This document shows positions 8,039 through 16,603 of a DNA stretch of 64,000 bases, piece by piece. The notes under the pieces were generated by a model. The model ran no database searches and was not told where the DNA came from. It worked only from the letters and a program-made list of their open reading frames with translations. This stretch comes from Arthrobacter sp. SW1 (GTDB taxonomy: Bacteria > Actinomycetota > Actinomycetes > Actinomycetales > Micrococcaceae), in contig NZ_MJLT01000012.1 in NCBI RefSeq assembly GCF_001766675.1, positions 62,001-126,000 on the forward strand. The letters run 5' to 3'. Every line of letters begins with the position of its first letter. Within the stretch, counting starts at the first letter, position 1. The position numbers and the translations under genes were made by a program.

Positions 8039-8646
8039 ACGGCACACCCCGCGTCCTCAACCGCATCCTGGTGGGAATCCTTGGCCTGCTTCTTCTCGGC
8101 GCAGGTGTCCTGCTGGTCCTGTTGGCGAGCGTGCCTGCGGTGGCGCAGTGGTGGCAGGGCTGGGCCTCGGATGCCTACCAGCAGGCAATCCTCATGGCCG
8201 AGCAGACCCGGATCCCCGGCCGCCAGGAAAGCTGGCTGTGGCTTGCTGCTGCCGCCCTGATGGTGGTCCTGATCGTGCTGATGGTCGCGTGGCTGGCCCA
8301 GCAGGGCAAGGGCAGGGCCAACCTGATCGTGTCCGACTACGAGGACGAAACAACGCCGGGGGAGGTGCAGATCGGTGGCGGCGTTGCGGAGCAGGCGTTG
8401 AAGGCTGCCTTGGCCGGCCGCCCGGACCTCGCGGGCGTCACTGTTGCCACCTACGAGGTGCAGGGCCGTCCAGGCCTCCGGGTGAGGGTGCACCCCCGGC
8501 TGGGCGTCTCACCGCAGTTGCTTGCCGCGGAAGTTTCCGCGCTCATCGGGGCCCTGGACGAAGTGGTCGGGGCGAAGACTCCTGTACTCCTGCACATTGC
8601 CGGCGGCGCCCGGTCCAGGTTCAGCCGGGCCGAACGCGTCCGCTGA
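8035..8646 (+). CDS. amaP: Alkaline-shock membrane anchor AmaP
   Basis: A 203-residue protein with two N-terminal transmembrane helices (about residues 10-35 and 65-88) joined by a short extracytoplasmic loop, then a cytoplasmic Asp23-like domain (VQIGGGVAEQALKAALAGRP, VATYEVQGRPGLRVRVHPRL). This topology is that of AmaP, which tethers Asp23 to the membrane in Staphylococcus. GTG 8035 overlaps the previous stop. It is the last gene of the overlapping run, so the operon encodes both the coat protein and its anchor. Confidence 0.82.
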   Translation: MNGTPRVLNRILVGILGLLLLGAGVLLVLLASVPAVAQWWQGWASDAYQQAILMAEQTRIPGRQESWLWLAAAALMVVLIVLMVAWLAQQGKGRANLIVSDYEDETTPGEVQIGGGVAEQALKAALAGRPDLAGVTVATYEVQGRPGLRVRVHPRLGVSPQLLAAEVSALIGALDEVVGAKTPVLLHIAGGARSRFSRAERVR

Positions 8647-8872
8647 CGGCCCCGGTAAAAGTGCGCTGAAGCGCTGGTGAACAGTGTGCTGTATGTGTAC
8701 AAATATGCCCTGAACTGGAGTTTTGCCTTGCGAAGTGTTGTCTGTGCCCCCTAGCTTGATGGCAGAGGGGAAGCATTTCCCTTGCTTGGGCTTTGCCCGG
8801 GCCGCCGGGGGACACGCGTCTGAGTCGAGCCGACGAACCAGGAATCAAGAGAACCAGGATCAGGAGAGAACC

Positions 8873-9121
8873 ATGAGCGAAGTAAACGGCACCGAAAACA
8901 CCGAGGGCCAGGCTCCCGAGGGCGACGTTGTGGAGAACGCGAAGGAATTCGCCGCGGACGCCGTGGAAAACGCCAAGGAGTTCGCCGGTGACGCCGCCGA
9001 GAACGTGAAGGAATTCGCTGGCGACGCCGTCGAGAACGCCAAGGAATTCGCCGGCGACGTTGCTGAAAACGTCAAAGGCCTCGGCTCCAAGATCGCAGGC
9101 TTCTTCAAGGGCGAGAAGTAA
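8873..9121 (+). CDS. 82-residue protein of 11-residue amphipathic repeats (LEA-like)
   Basis: ATG 8873 follows CAGGAGAGAACC, a good ribosome site; the longer frame upstream from TTG 8723 has no support. After an acidic head, residues 20-74 are five 11-residue units: VENAKEFAADA, VENAKEFAGDA, AENVKEFAGDA, VENAKEFAGDV and AENVKGLGSKI, ending in AGFFKGEK. Eleven-residue periodicity gives a long amphipathic helix as in group-3 LEA proteins and apolipoprotein-like membrane binders. Many actinobacterial Asp23 loci end in such a protein, but the function is not known. The nearby stress operon suggests membrane or desiccation protection; this is inference. Confidence 0.82.
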   Translation: MSEVNGTENTEGQAPEGDVVENAKEFAADAVENAKEFAGDAAENVKEFAGDAVENAKEFAGDVAENVKGLGSKIAGFFKGEK

Positions 9122-9139
9122 CACCAGGCCCTGAAGGCT

Positions 9140-9186
9140 GATGGCCGGTCCTGCCGCGGAAAGCGGCGGGCCGGCCATCGTTGTTT
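9140..9186 (+). terminator. Terminator after the repeat protein
   Basis: A GC-rich hairpin: arms at 9140-9157 and 9163-9179 pair with one bulged base around a GGAAA loop and are followed by GTTGTTT. It lies 18 bp after the stop of the 82-residue gene and separates it from the ABC transporter region. Confidence 0.75.
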
Positions 9187-9330
9187 GCCGGGGGCCGTTC
9201 GGGCTTGACCCAGACCTCCTGGTCCGCGGCATAGCGGGTTCATGGGCCCGGACACGGGGCTCCCTCCAACGGTGCAGCGTCCGTCCCGGCGTATCCAGCC
9301 CATGTGTTTCGTGGCGGTTACAACGAAGTG

Positions 9331-9367
9331 CGTAAACGCTTGCATTCTTCTGACAAACCTCGCTAAT
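9331..9367 (+). promoter_or_regulatory. LacI-type operator overlapping the ABC-operon promoter
   Basis: The 9122-9437 gap (316 bp) holds a terminator and this site. CGTAAACGCTTGCA (9331-9344) fits the LacI/GalR consensus TGNAANCGNTTNCA except at the first base. It overlaps a probable -35 box TTGCAT (9340-9345); GCTAAT (9362-9367) follows after 16 bp as -10. The likely binder is the LacI protein encoded at the end of the same operon (13122-14177). The gap from the promoter to ATG 9438 is otherwise unremarkable. Confidence 0.6.
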
Positions 9368-9437
9368 GTGAGCAGCACCACATCACATTTGCCGCGTCGC
9401 GGCACCCACCTGGTTCACTCATCGAGGAGTCCCGGAA

Positions 9438-10715
9438 ATGAAAACTCGCAAGTACCTCGTTCCGGCCGCAGTTGCCGGCGTGCTCGCCATCTCTTTGTCC
9501 GCCTGTGGCGGTGGCGGCGGCGGAGGTGGAACGCAAGGTGGCGGCGATGCAGCTGCCAACCTGGACGGCCGCGGCCCCATCACCTACGTGACCGGCAAGG
9601 ACAACTCCGCTGTCCAGCAGCCCACGGTTGACCGGTGGAATGCCCTTCACCCGGACCAGAAGGTCACCCTGAAAGAGCAGACCGACAAGGCTGACCAGCA
9701 GCATGACGACCTCGTCCAGCACTTCCAAGCCAAGCAGTCCGACTATGACCTGGTAACGGTGGATGTCGTCTGGACCGCGGAATTCGCGGCCAAGGGCTGG
9801 CTGCAGCCGCTCAAGGACAAGATGGCGGTTGACACCTCCGCCCTGCTGCAGCCGACGGTGAAGGCTGCGAGCTACAACAACACCTTGTTCGCAGTACCGG
9901 TGCACTCCGACGGCGGCATGCTGTACTACCGCAAGGACCTGGTTCCCACACCGCCCAAGACCTGGGACGAAATGATGGCCATGTGTTCCATCGCGAAGGA
10001 AAAGAAGATCGGCTGCTACGCCGGCCAGTACCAGAAGTATGAAGGCCTCACCGTTAATGCTTCCGAGGCAATCAACACCTTCGGCGGCAAGGTGGTGGAT
10101 GACCAGGGCAAGGCCACGGTGAACTCGGCTGAGTCCAAGGAAGGCCTGGGCAAGCTGGTCGACGCCTACAAGAGCGGCAACATCCCGAAGGAAGCCATCA
10201 CCTTCCAGGAAGAGCAGGGCCGCCAGGCCTTCGAAGACGGCAAGCTCCTCTTCCACCGCAACTGGCCCTACGTGTACAACCTGGCCAAGACCGATGGCGC
10301 GTCCAAGGTGAAGGACACCTTCGCAGTAGCCCCGCTCCCGGGCAAGGACGGCCCCGGCGCCTCGTCCCTGGGTGGCCACAGCGCAGCCATCAGTGTCTAC
10401 TCCAAGAACAAGGCCACCGCACTGGACTTCGCCAAGTTCCTGCTTGAAGACGAGCAGCAGAAGTTCTTCGCACTGAAGGGCTCCCTGGCTCCGGTGAAGG
10501 CCAGCCTTTACAAGGACGCCGATATCGTGGCCCAGGCCCCGTACATGCCGACCCTGCTGACCTCCATCGAAAACGCCGTGCCGCGCCCCGTGACTCCGTT
10601 CTACCCGGGCGTCACCAAGGCACTCCAGGACAACGCCTACGCCGCCATCAAGGGCGAGAAGACCGTTGACCAGGCGCTCGCGGACATGCAGGCCGCGATC
10701 GAGGCTGCCAAGTAG
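9438..10715 (+). CDS. ABC transporter sugar-binding lipoprotein (SBP family 1)
   Basis: A 425-residue extracellular solute receptor. The signal peptide ends in lipobox LSAC with Cys23, followed by a flexible Gly-rich run. The body has features of carbohydrate-binding SBP_bac_1 proteins: DNSAVQQPTVDRWNALHP, DLVTVDVVWTAEFAAKGWLQ and LFAVPVHSDGGMLYYRKDLV. It starts an operon with two permeases, a small membrane protein and a LacI regulator. A polyol dehydrogenase lies opposite the end of the operon, so a hexitol or related sugar is a reasonable guess for the ligand. Confidence 0.9.
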   Translation: MKTRKYLVPAAVAGVLAISLSACGGGGGGGGTQGGGDAAANLDGRGPITYVTGKDNSAVQQPTVDRWNALHPDQKVTLKEQTDKADQQHDDLVQHFQAKQSDYDLVTVDVVWTAEFAAKGWLQPLKDKMAVDTSALLQPTVKAASYNNTLFAVPVHSDGGMLYYRKDLVPTPPKTWDEMMAMCSIAKEKKIGCYAGQYQKYEGLTVNASEAINTFGGKVVDDQGKATVNSAESKEGLGKLVDAYKSGNIPKEAITFQEEQGRQAFEDGKLLFHRNWPYVYNLAKTDGASKVKDTFAVAPLPGKDGPGASSLGGHSAAISVYSKNKATALDFAKFLLEDEQQKFFALKGSLAPVKASLYKDADIVAQAPYMPTLLTSIENAVPRPVTPFYPGVTKALQDNAYAAIKGEKTVDQALADMQAAIEAAK

Positions 10716-10791
10716 CGTTCCCTCACCGGCCGGGGATCCGCCGTCAAGGCGGGTCCCCGGCCTCCCCGGAAAGGGAAGAACAGGAGTCACC

Positions 10792-11811
10792 ATGTCCACC
10801 GAGGCCCCCACGCCCACCAGCGCCAAGGATGCGTTGGCCGGCACCCACCATATGCCCGGCAAGGAAAGCGCGGACCGCCGCCAGGTCACCCAGGGCCGCT
10901 GGGCTTACACCTTGCTCGCGCCCACCTTGATCCTGCTCGGCGTAGTCATTCTTTACCCCATCATCAATGCCATCATCATGTCCTTCCAGAAGGACTCCGG
11001 CCTGGACCCTGCCACCGGTTTCTTCACCGAAGGCGGCTTCGCCGGATTCGAGAACTACACCCATTGGCTGCTTCAGCAATGTGGTTCCGGCCCGGCCCTG
11101 GGTCCCTGCCCGCCGGGCACCTTGGGCGCCCAGTTCTGGGACGCGATGGGCACCACCTTCTTCTTCACGATCGTGACGGTGGCTCTCGAAACGGTGCTCG
11201 GTTTCTGGATGGCCGTCATTATGGCCCGCGCTTTCCGCGGCCGGGCCGTGATCCGTGCAGCAGTGCTGGTGCCGTGGGCCATTCCCACCGCGGTGACCGC
11301 GAAGCTGTTCTTCTTCATGTTTGCCTTCGACGGCATCGTGAACAAACTGTTGGGAACCCAGATCCTCTGGACCGGCTCCGAGTGGCCGGCCAAATGGGCC
11401 ATCATCATCTCCGACGTCTGGAAGACCACCCCGTTCATGGCCCTGCTGATCCTGGCCGGCCTACAGTTGATCCCGGATGAGGTCTACGAAGCGGCGAAGG
11501 TGGACGGCGCCTCGGCCTGGCAGCGCTTCACCCAGATCACGCTTCCGCTGGTCAAGCCGGCGCTGATGGTGGCCATTCTGTTCCGCACCTTGGACGTGCT
11601 GCGCATGTACGACCTCCCCGCGATCATGACGGGTGGCGCCAACGGCACCACGACGCTTTCGATCCTGGTGGTTGACCAGATCCGGCAAGGCTTGAACAAT
11701 GCCTCGGCGTTGTCCACGATCACCTTCCTGGTGATCTTCCTCGTCGCCTTCATCTTCGTCCGCTTCCTCGGCGCCAACGCCGTGGACGCCGCAACCACAG
11801 GGAAGAAGTGA
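10792..11811 (+). CDS. Sugar ABC transporter permease (MalF-type)
   Basis: A 339-residue inner-membrane subunit with about six transmembrane helices. The cytoplasmic EAA loop that docks the ATPase is EAAKVDGASAWQRFTQITLP. ATG 10792 was chosen because CAGGAGTCACC precedes it; the frame is open further upstream without a site. It follows the binding protein by 76 bp and precedes the second permease by one base. No ATP-binding subunit is encoded in this operon. Confidence 0.9.
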   Translation: MSTEAPTPTSAKDALAGTHHMPGKESADRRQVTQGRWAYTLLAPTLILLGVVILYPIINAIIMSFQKDSGLDPATGFFTEGGFAGFENYTHWLLQQCGSGPALGPCPPGTLGAQFWDAMGTTFFFTIVTVALETVLGFWMAVIMARAFRGRAVIRAAVLVPWAIPTAVTAKLFFFMFAFDGIVNKLLGTQILWTGSEWPAKWAIIISDVWKTTPFMALLILAGLQLIPDEVYEAAKVDGASAWQRFTQITLPLVKPALMVAILFRTLDVLRMYDLPAIMTGGANGTTTLSILVVDQIRQGLNNASALSTITFLVIFLVAFIFVRFLGANAVDAATTGKK

Positions 11812-11812
11812 C

Positions 11813-12697
11813 ATGAGCACCACCACCGCCACTGCTGCCCGGCATGCAGACGCCCCGGCCCGGCGTCGCGCGTTCGACTGGGCCCCGGCACGCACCTATA
11901 TCCAAGCGGGCATCATCTTGATCTGGTGCCTGGCGCCCTTCTACTGGATGATCGTCACCGCGTTCCGCGAGGTCGGCTACACCTTCGACCCGACGCCGTT
12001 CTTCACCCACTTCACCTTCGACAACTTTGCCACGGTGTTCGACGAATCCCGAGGCAACCATTTCGCCAGAAACCTGTGGAATAGCCTCATCGTCGCCGGT
12101 GTGACGACAGTGATTTCCCTGGTTGTCGGTGTCTTCGCCGCCTACGCCTTGGCGAGGTTGAAGTTCAGGGGCAAAAGCCTGGTGCTCGGCTTCATCCTGG
12201 GCGCCTCCATGTTCCCGGGCGTCGCCCTCATCACCCCGCTGTTCCAGCTGTTCACGAACATCGGCTGGATGGGCAGCTACCAGGCCCTGATCATTCCGAG
12301 CATCTCCTTCTCGCTTCCGCTGGCGGTCTACACCCTGACCTCCTTCTTCCGCGAGATGCCGTGGGAGCTTGAGGAATCAGCACGTATCGACGGCTGCACC
12401 CAGGGCCAGGCGTTCCGGAAGGTCATCCTGCCGCTCGCCGCGCCCGCGACGTTTACGACGGCGATCCTTACCTTCATCGGCGCCTGGAACGAATTCCTCA
12501 TTGCGAGCCAGCTGTCCAATGACGCCACCAAGACCGTCACCGTTGCGATCGCTTCGTTCTCCGGCGCACAACCGCACCAGGAGCCGTACACGGCCGTCAT
12601 GGCGGCCGGAACCGTGGTGACCATCCCGCTGGTGATCCTGGTGTTGGTATTCCAGCGCAAGATCGTTGCGGGCCTCACCGCCGGCGCCGTGAAGTAA
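11813..12697 (+). CDS. Sugar ABC transporter permease (MalG-type)
   Basis: A 294-residue partner permease with six predicted helices and the EAA loop EESARIDGCTQGQAFRKVIL. It begins one base after the stop of the first permease, so translation is probably coupled. Together with 9438-11811 it makes the translocation pore and receptor of a CUT1-type importer. A shared ATPase such as MsmX/MsiK encoded elsewhere would be needed for activity. Confidence 0.9.
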   Translation: MSTTTATAARHADAPARRRAFDWAPARTYIQAGIILIWCLAPFYWMIVTAFREVGYTFDPTPFFTHFTFDNFATVFDESRGNHFARNLWNSLIVAGVTTVISLVVGVFAAYALARLKFRGKSLVLGFILGASMFPGVALITPLFQLFTNIGWMGSYQALIIPSISFSLPLAVYTLTSFFREMPWELEESARIDGCTQGQAFRKVILPLAAPATFTTAILTFIGAWNEFLIASQLSNDATKTVTVAIASFSGAQPHQEPYTAVMAAGTVVTIPLVILVLVFQRKIVAGLTAGAVK

Positions 12698-13015
12698 GTG
12701 CAGCGAAGTGAGTACAGCGAAGTGAACCGTTCCGGACATTCCGGAGCTCCCGGCGGCGGCAGCCCCGCCGTCGGGGGCTCCGGAAACGACATCAACGCGC
12801 GGCGCAAGGCCCGGTCTGCCGAAGATCTGGACATACTGATCGGCTTCCTCGGATTCTGGGCGCTCGTGCTGCTGGTCACCACGGTGTGGATGGAGCTCAC
12901 AGCCCAGCCCGCGCTCGGCTGGGCGCTCGGGCTGCTGGCTTCCGTCCTGGCACTGTGGGGCTTGATCCGGCTGCGCAAGCGGCTTCCCGCGCGTACGGGG
13001 CGGCGGCTCCGTTAG
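12698..13015 (+). CDS. Small two-helix membrane protein, unknown function
   Basis: A 105-residue protein (if read from GTG 12698, directly after the permease stop) with two hydrophobic helices: IGFLGFWALVLLVTTVWMEL and a second containing GWALGLLASVLALWGLIRL. It ends in a basic RKRLPARTGRRLR tail. GTG 12722 is another possible start; the two are in a near-perfect short repeat (CAGCGAAGTGA), so the start is unclear. Its place between the permeases and the regulator suggests an accessory role in the transporter, but I recognise no family. Confidence 0.6.
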   Translation: MQRSEYSEVNRSGHSGAPGGGSPAVGGSGNDINARRKARSAEDLDILIGFLGFWALVLLVTTVWMELTAQPALGWALGLLASVLALWGLIRLRKRLPARTGRRLR

Positions 13016-13121
13016 CGGGTGCGGTAACAAAGAAGCAAAGGAATCCGGGCGGCAAGAATAAGCTGTATACCAAGCCACGGCAGGGGATTTCAGCCTTCGT
13101 GTGGTCTCAGAGAGGATTTCA

Positions 13122-14177
13122 TTGGCGAAGACGAGCGAGCGCGCCCAGCGGGGAGGGCACTCGGGGATCAGCATCGAGGACGTCGCCGTCGCGGCGGGGG
13201 TCTCGACCGCCACGGTGTCCCGCGCGCTCCGCGGACTGCCGCGGGTCTCCGAATCCACCCGGACCAAGATCCTCATCGCCGCGAAAGACCTCGGATACGT
13301 TCCGTCCTCCTCCGCTGCCGGCCTGGCAACGGGCAAGACCCGGACCATCGGCGTCCTTGCCCCCTACGTGGACCGCTGGTTCTTCGGCAAGGTGATTGAC
13401 GGCGTCGAACGCGAACTCCACAGCCACGGTTACAACCTGTCCCTTTTCAACCTGGGCGGCCGCGGCGGAGCGCCTCGCGAACGGCTGTTCAGCCGGGCCA
13501 TGGTCCAGAAGCAGATCGACGCACTGGTGCTGCTGGCCACCTTCCTGAATCCCGGCGAAATCGAAGAGCTGCAGGATATCGAGATGCCCGTGGTTTCGGT
13601 GGGCGGTGCAGTTCCCGGCCTGTCCACGATCGGCGTGGACGACCGCGAAGTCTCCCGCACCGCCGCCCGCCACCTGCGCGACCTGGGCCACCGCCGTATC
13701 GCCATGCTGCACGGCATCGGTGAAGTCCAGCAGCAGTTCACGGTTCCGGATTTCCGTGCCACCGACTTTGAAAACGCGCTCCGGGAAATGGGCATCGAGC
13801 CCGAACCGCGCTGGACTTTCCGCGCCGAATTCACCGTGGAAGGCGGGGTGACGGCCGCCCGGGCCTTCGCGGCCCAAAGCGGCCCTAAACCCACGGCCAT
13901 CATGTGCGCCTCCGATGAGATGGCGCTTGGCGTGCTCTTCGAAGCCCAGCGCCTGGGTATCCGGGTGCCGGAGGAACTGTCCGTGGTTGGCATCGACGGC
14001 CATGAGATGGGTGCCGCGGTCGGCCTCACCACCGTGTGGCAGGATCCTGCCGCGCAAGGCCAGCGCGCCACCCAGATGCTCCTGGCGGCACTGGGGGGCG
14101 ACGACTCCGCGGTGCACAGCGAGTACGCCGAACACCGCCTCATCGCACGTGAAACGACGGCCCCGCCTGCGGTTTAG
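13122..14177 (+). CDS. LacI-family regulator of the ABC operon
   Basis: A 351-residue repressor. The HTH is ISIEDVAVAAGVSTATVSRA (about residues 15-34), followed by the hinge RGLPRVSESTRTKI and the PBP-like effector domain (IGVLAPYVDRWFFGKVIDG; LSVVGIDGHEMG). I chose TTG 13122 because AGAGGA lies 5 bp upstream; GTG 13101 is in frame but has no site. It probably binds the operator at 9331-9344. The gene ends inside the stop of the convergent dehydrogenase: TAG at 14175-14177 shares bases with the minus-strand TAA at 14176-14174. Confidence 0.87.
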   Translation: MAKTSERAQRGGHSGISIEDVAVAAGVSTATVSRALRGLPRVSESTRTKILIAAKDLGYVPSSSAAGLATGKTRTIGVLAPYVDRWFFGKVIDGVERELHSHGYNLSLFNLGGRGGAPRERLFSRAMVQKQIDALVLLATFLNPGEIEELQDIEMPVVSVGGAVPGLSTIGVDDREVSRTAARHLRDLGHRRIAMLHGIGEVQQQFTVPDFRATDFENALREMGIEPEPRWTFRAEFTVEGGVTAARAFAAQSGPKPTAIMCASDEMALGVLFEAQRLGIRVPEELSVVGIDGHEMGAAVGLTTVWQDPAAQGQRATQMLLAALGGDDSAVHSEYAEHRLIARETTAPPAV

Positions 14178-15676
14178 TCCGCTTCAGCCCGCGCTTCGGA
14201 CAGGGCGTTCCAGCGCTCCAAGGTGGTCCGCGCGCCGTGTTCGTGAAGTGAACGCAGGGCCTCCGCGTAGGCCGCGGTGAAGCGCTCCTGTTCCACGAGG
14301 TCCCCGAACAACCCCGCGTCCCGCAGGAACGCCAAGGGGTCCGTCCGGTTGCCGGCGGCCCGCGCCATGACCTCCGCACGGCGCTGGTCGACGACGTCGA
14401 TCGGCCGCCCCTGCTCATCCGCACCTTCGGCGTAGCGCGCCCAGGCTGCGACCACCAGCGCCGCCAACGGCGCCTGCGCACCCTGCGCGAGCCGTTCCCG
14501 CACCACCGGCAGCAGGAAGGTGGGGATGCGGTCCGAAGCATCCGTGGCCAGGCGGGCCAGGGTGTCCGCGACCGCCGGGTTGGCGAAGCGCTCCACCAGG
14601 CCGCGACGGTACGCCGCCAGGTCCACGCCTGGCACCGGTGCGAGGGTGGGGGTGGCTTCGTCTTCCATGTAAGCCAGGAGGAAGCGGGCAAAGAGCGGAT
14701 CCTGAGAGGCTTCGTGGGCGTAGCGGTAGCCGGCCAGGATGCCAAGGTACGCGATGGCCTGGTGCCCGGCGTTGAGCAGGCGCAGCTTCATCAGCTCGTA
14801 GGGCAGCACGTCGTCCACCAGCTGCACGCCGGCCGCTTCGAACTCCGGCCGTCCGGCGGGGAAGTTGTCCTCCAGGACCCATTGCGTGAACGGCTCGCAG
14901 ACCACAGGCCACGTGTCCTCCACAGCGAATTCCGCTGCGAGGAGTTCCTTGTCCTTGTCCGTCGTCACCGGGGTGATGCGGTCCACCATCGAGTTGGGGA
15001 AAGCGACGTTCTCCGCGATCCACCCGGCCAGCCCGGGGCTGCGGTGGGCGGCGAATGCGGTGAGCATGCGGCACGCGAGGCTGCCGTTGCCCTGGATGTT
15101 ATCGCACGACATGACGGTGAACGGCGCGACGCCGGCCTCCCGCCGTCGGGCGATGGCCTCCACCAGGAAGCCGAACGCCGTGGCGGGAACGGCACCCGGC
15201 TCTAGGTCCGCCAGCAGGCCGTCGTCCAGGACCAGCTCACCGGTGGCGGGATCGGCGTGGTAGCCGCCTTCGGTGATGGTGAGGGAGACGATGCGGATGG
15301 CGGGGTCCGTGAGGACGTCAAGGACCGCTTCCGGGTCCTCCGGCGCGAACTTGTAGTCGAGCAGGGAGCCGATGACGCGGGGTTCCAGCGTGCCGTCCGC
15401 GTGCTTGGCCACCACGGTGTAGAGATGGTCCTGGCCCGCCAGGGCGTCCCGCATGGCGGCGTCGTGCGGCAGCAGGCCGATGCCGACGATGCCCCAGTAC
15501 TTGTGCTGTTCGGGAGCCTGCCCGAGCAACCGGTCCATGTACACCGCCTGGTGGGCGCGGTGGAATCCGCCCACGCCGATGTGGGCGATCCCGGCGCGGA
15601 CGGTGGCGGGGTCATAGCCGGGGACGGCGACGCGGGCGTCGAGTACCGTGAGGGTGTTGCGGCTCAGTTTCGTCAT
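14174..15676 (-). CDS. Mannitol 2-dehydrogenase-family polyol dehydrogenase
   Basis: A 500-residue NAD-dependent long-chain polyol dehydrogenase. The N-terminal Rossmann segment is GIAHIGVGGFHRAHQ. The catalytic set Lys-X5-Asn-X3-His style motif is present as KLRLLNAGH at about residue 295, matching the Lys/Asn/His triad of Pseudomonas mannitol dehydrogenase. Such enzymes convert mannitol, sorbitol or arabinitol to the ketose. It is convergent with the ABC transporter operon and followed upstream by a DeoR regulator; together they look like a hexitol-use locus. Whether mannitol or another polyol is used cannot be read from the sequence. Confidence 0.9.
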   Translation of the reverse strand: MTKLSRNTLTVLDARVAVPGYDPATVRAGIAHIGVGGFHRAHQAVYMDRLLGQAPEQHKYWGIVGIGLLPHDAAMRDALAGQDHLYTVVAKHADGTLEPRVIGSLLDYKFAPEDPEAVLDVLTDPAIRIVSLTITEGGYHADPATGELVLDDGLLADLEPGAVPATAFGFLVEAIARRREAGVAPFTVMSCDNIQGNGSLACRMLTAFAAHRSPGLAGWIAENVAFPNSMVDRITPVTTDKDKELLAAEFAVEDTWPVVCEPFTQWVLEDNFPAGRPEFEAAGVQLVDDVLPYELMKLRLLNAGHQAIAYLGILAGYRYAHEASQDPLFARFLLAYMEDEATPTLAPVPGVDLAAYRRGLVERFANPAVADTLARLATDASDRIPTFLLPVVRERLAQGAQAPLAALVVAAWARYAEGADEQGRPIDVVDQRRAEVMARAAGNRTDPLAFLRDAGLFGDLVEQERFTAAYAEALRSLHEHGARTTLERWNALSEARAEAD

Positions 15677-15758
15677 GCTTCCGATCTTGGGCCGGGCAGG
15701 CCGGAAACCCCTAGGCCGGATACGGGCGTGCCAGTGACCGTTTGATGACCGAATGGGC

Positions 15759-16520
15759 TCACGCGCGGATGAGCTGCGGTCCGGCGGCGGCGTAGCGTTG
15801 CGCCTCCCGGGCCGGCAGTTCGCTTCCCGTGACCACCGCCTCGAAGTCGGCCAGTTCCGCGAAGCGGCAGAAACTGCTCGCCCCGAACTTGGTGTGGGAC
15901 CCCACCAGGACCCGACGGCGGGACCTCCGCACCGCTTCCTGCTTGACTGCCGCCACGGCCGGGTCCGGCGTGGTCAGTCCATGCTGGAGGGAGATGCCGT
16001 TGGCGCCGAGGAAGGCGAGGTCGATGACCAGCTCGCCGAGCATCCGCAGCGCCCAATGGTCGACGGTGGCCAGGGTGCGCCCGCGCATCCGCCCGCCCAG
16101 CAACAGGACCGTGACCTGGCTGTGGTCAGCCAGCGCTTGGGCGGCGGGCAAGGACGCGGTGACCACGGTCAGCCGGGCTTGCTGATCCAGTTCGCGGGCG
16201 ATGAGACCCGGCGTGAAGCCTTCGTCGATGAACACGGTTTCGGCGCCCCGCAGGAGCGTGGCCGCGGCGGCAGCGATCCTTCGTTTTTCACCGACGTTGC
16301 TTGCCGCCCGCTGCCTGACATTGCTTTCGAAGCCGGCGCTTTCCACAGCAACCGCCCCGCCGTGCACCCGCCGCAGCAGGCCCCGGTCCACCAGGACGCG
16401 GAGGTCCCGCCGGATGGTTTCGGCGGCAGCGCCAAGCTCGGGGACAAGCTTGGTGACGTCCACGCGGCCCTTTTCACGGGCGAGGCCGAGGATGGTCGAT
16501 TGGCGGAGTTCCGGTTCCAT
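15759..16520 (-). CDS. DeoR/GlpR-family transcriptional regulator
   Basis: A 253-residue repressor. The N-terminal HTH is RQSTILGLAREKGRVDVTKL followed by AAAETIRRDLRVLVDRGLLRRVHGGAV, the DeoR signature. The C-terminal half is the sugar-phosphate sensing domain (GAETVFIDEGFTPGLIARE; LLLGGRMRGRTLATV; AFLGANGISLQHGLTTPD). ATG 16520 gives the usual family length; the open frame continues upstream over the next gene without support. It lies 82 bp upstream of the polyol dehydrogenase on the same strand and probably controls it, with a phosphorylated sugar as signal. Confidence 0.87.
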   Translation of the reverse strand: MEPELRQSTILGLAREKGRVDVTKLVPELGAAAETIRRDLRVLVDRGLLRRVHGGAVAVESAGFESNVRQRAASNVGEKRRIAAAAATLLRGAETVFIDEGFTPGLIARELDQQARLTVVTASLPAAQALADHSQVTVLLLGGRMRGRTLATVDHWALRMLGELVIDLAFLGANGISLQHGLTTPDPAVAAVKQEAVRRSRRRVLVGSHTKFGASSFCRFAELADFEAVVTGSELPAREAQRYAAAGPQLIRA

Positions 16521-16603
16521 CGCACCATTCTGCTGCCCGTTCGGTCGCCCGGACAAGGCCGAATGGGCGTCCGGATGGTGCCCGTTTGCGTTGGAGGCTG
16601 TGC

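Noticed and set aside
9363..10889. 508-residue minus-strand frame opposite the sugar-binding protein
   Set aside because: Antisense to a clear lipoprotein gene with signal peptide and ribosome site; no domain.
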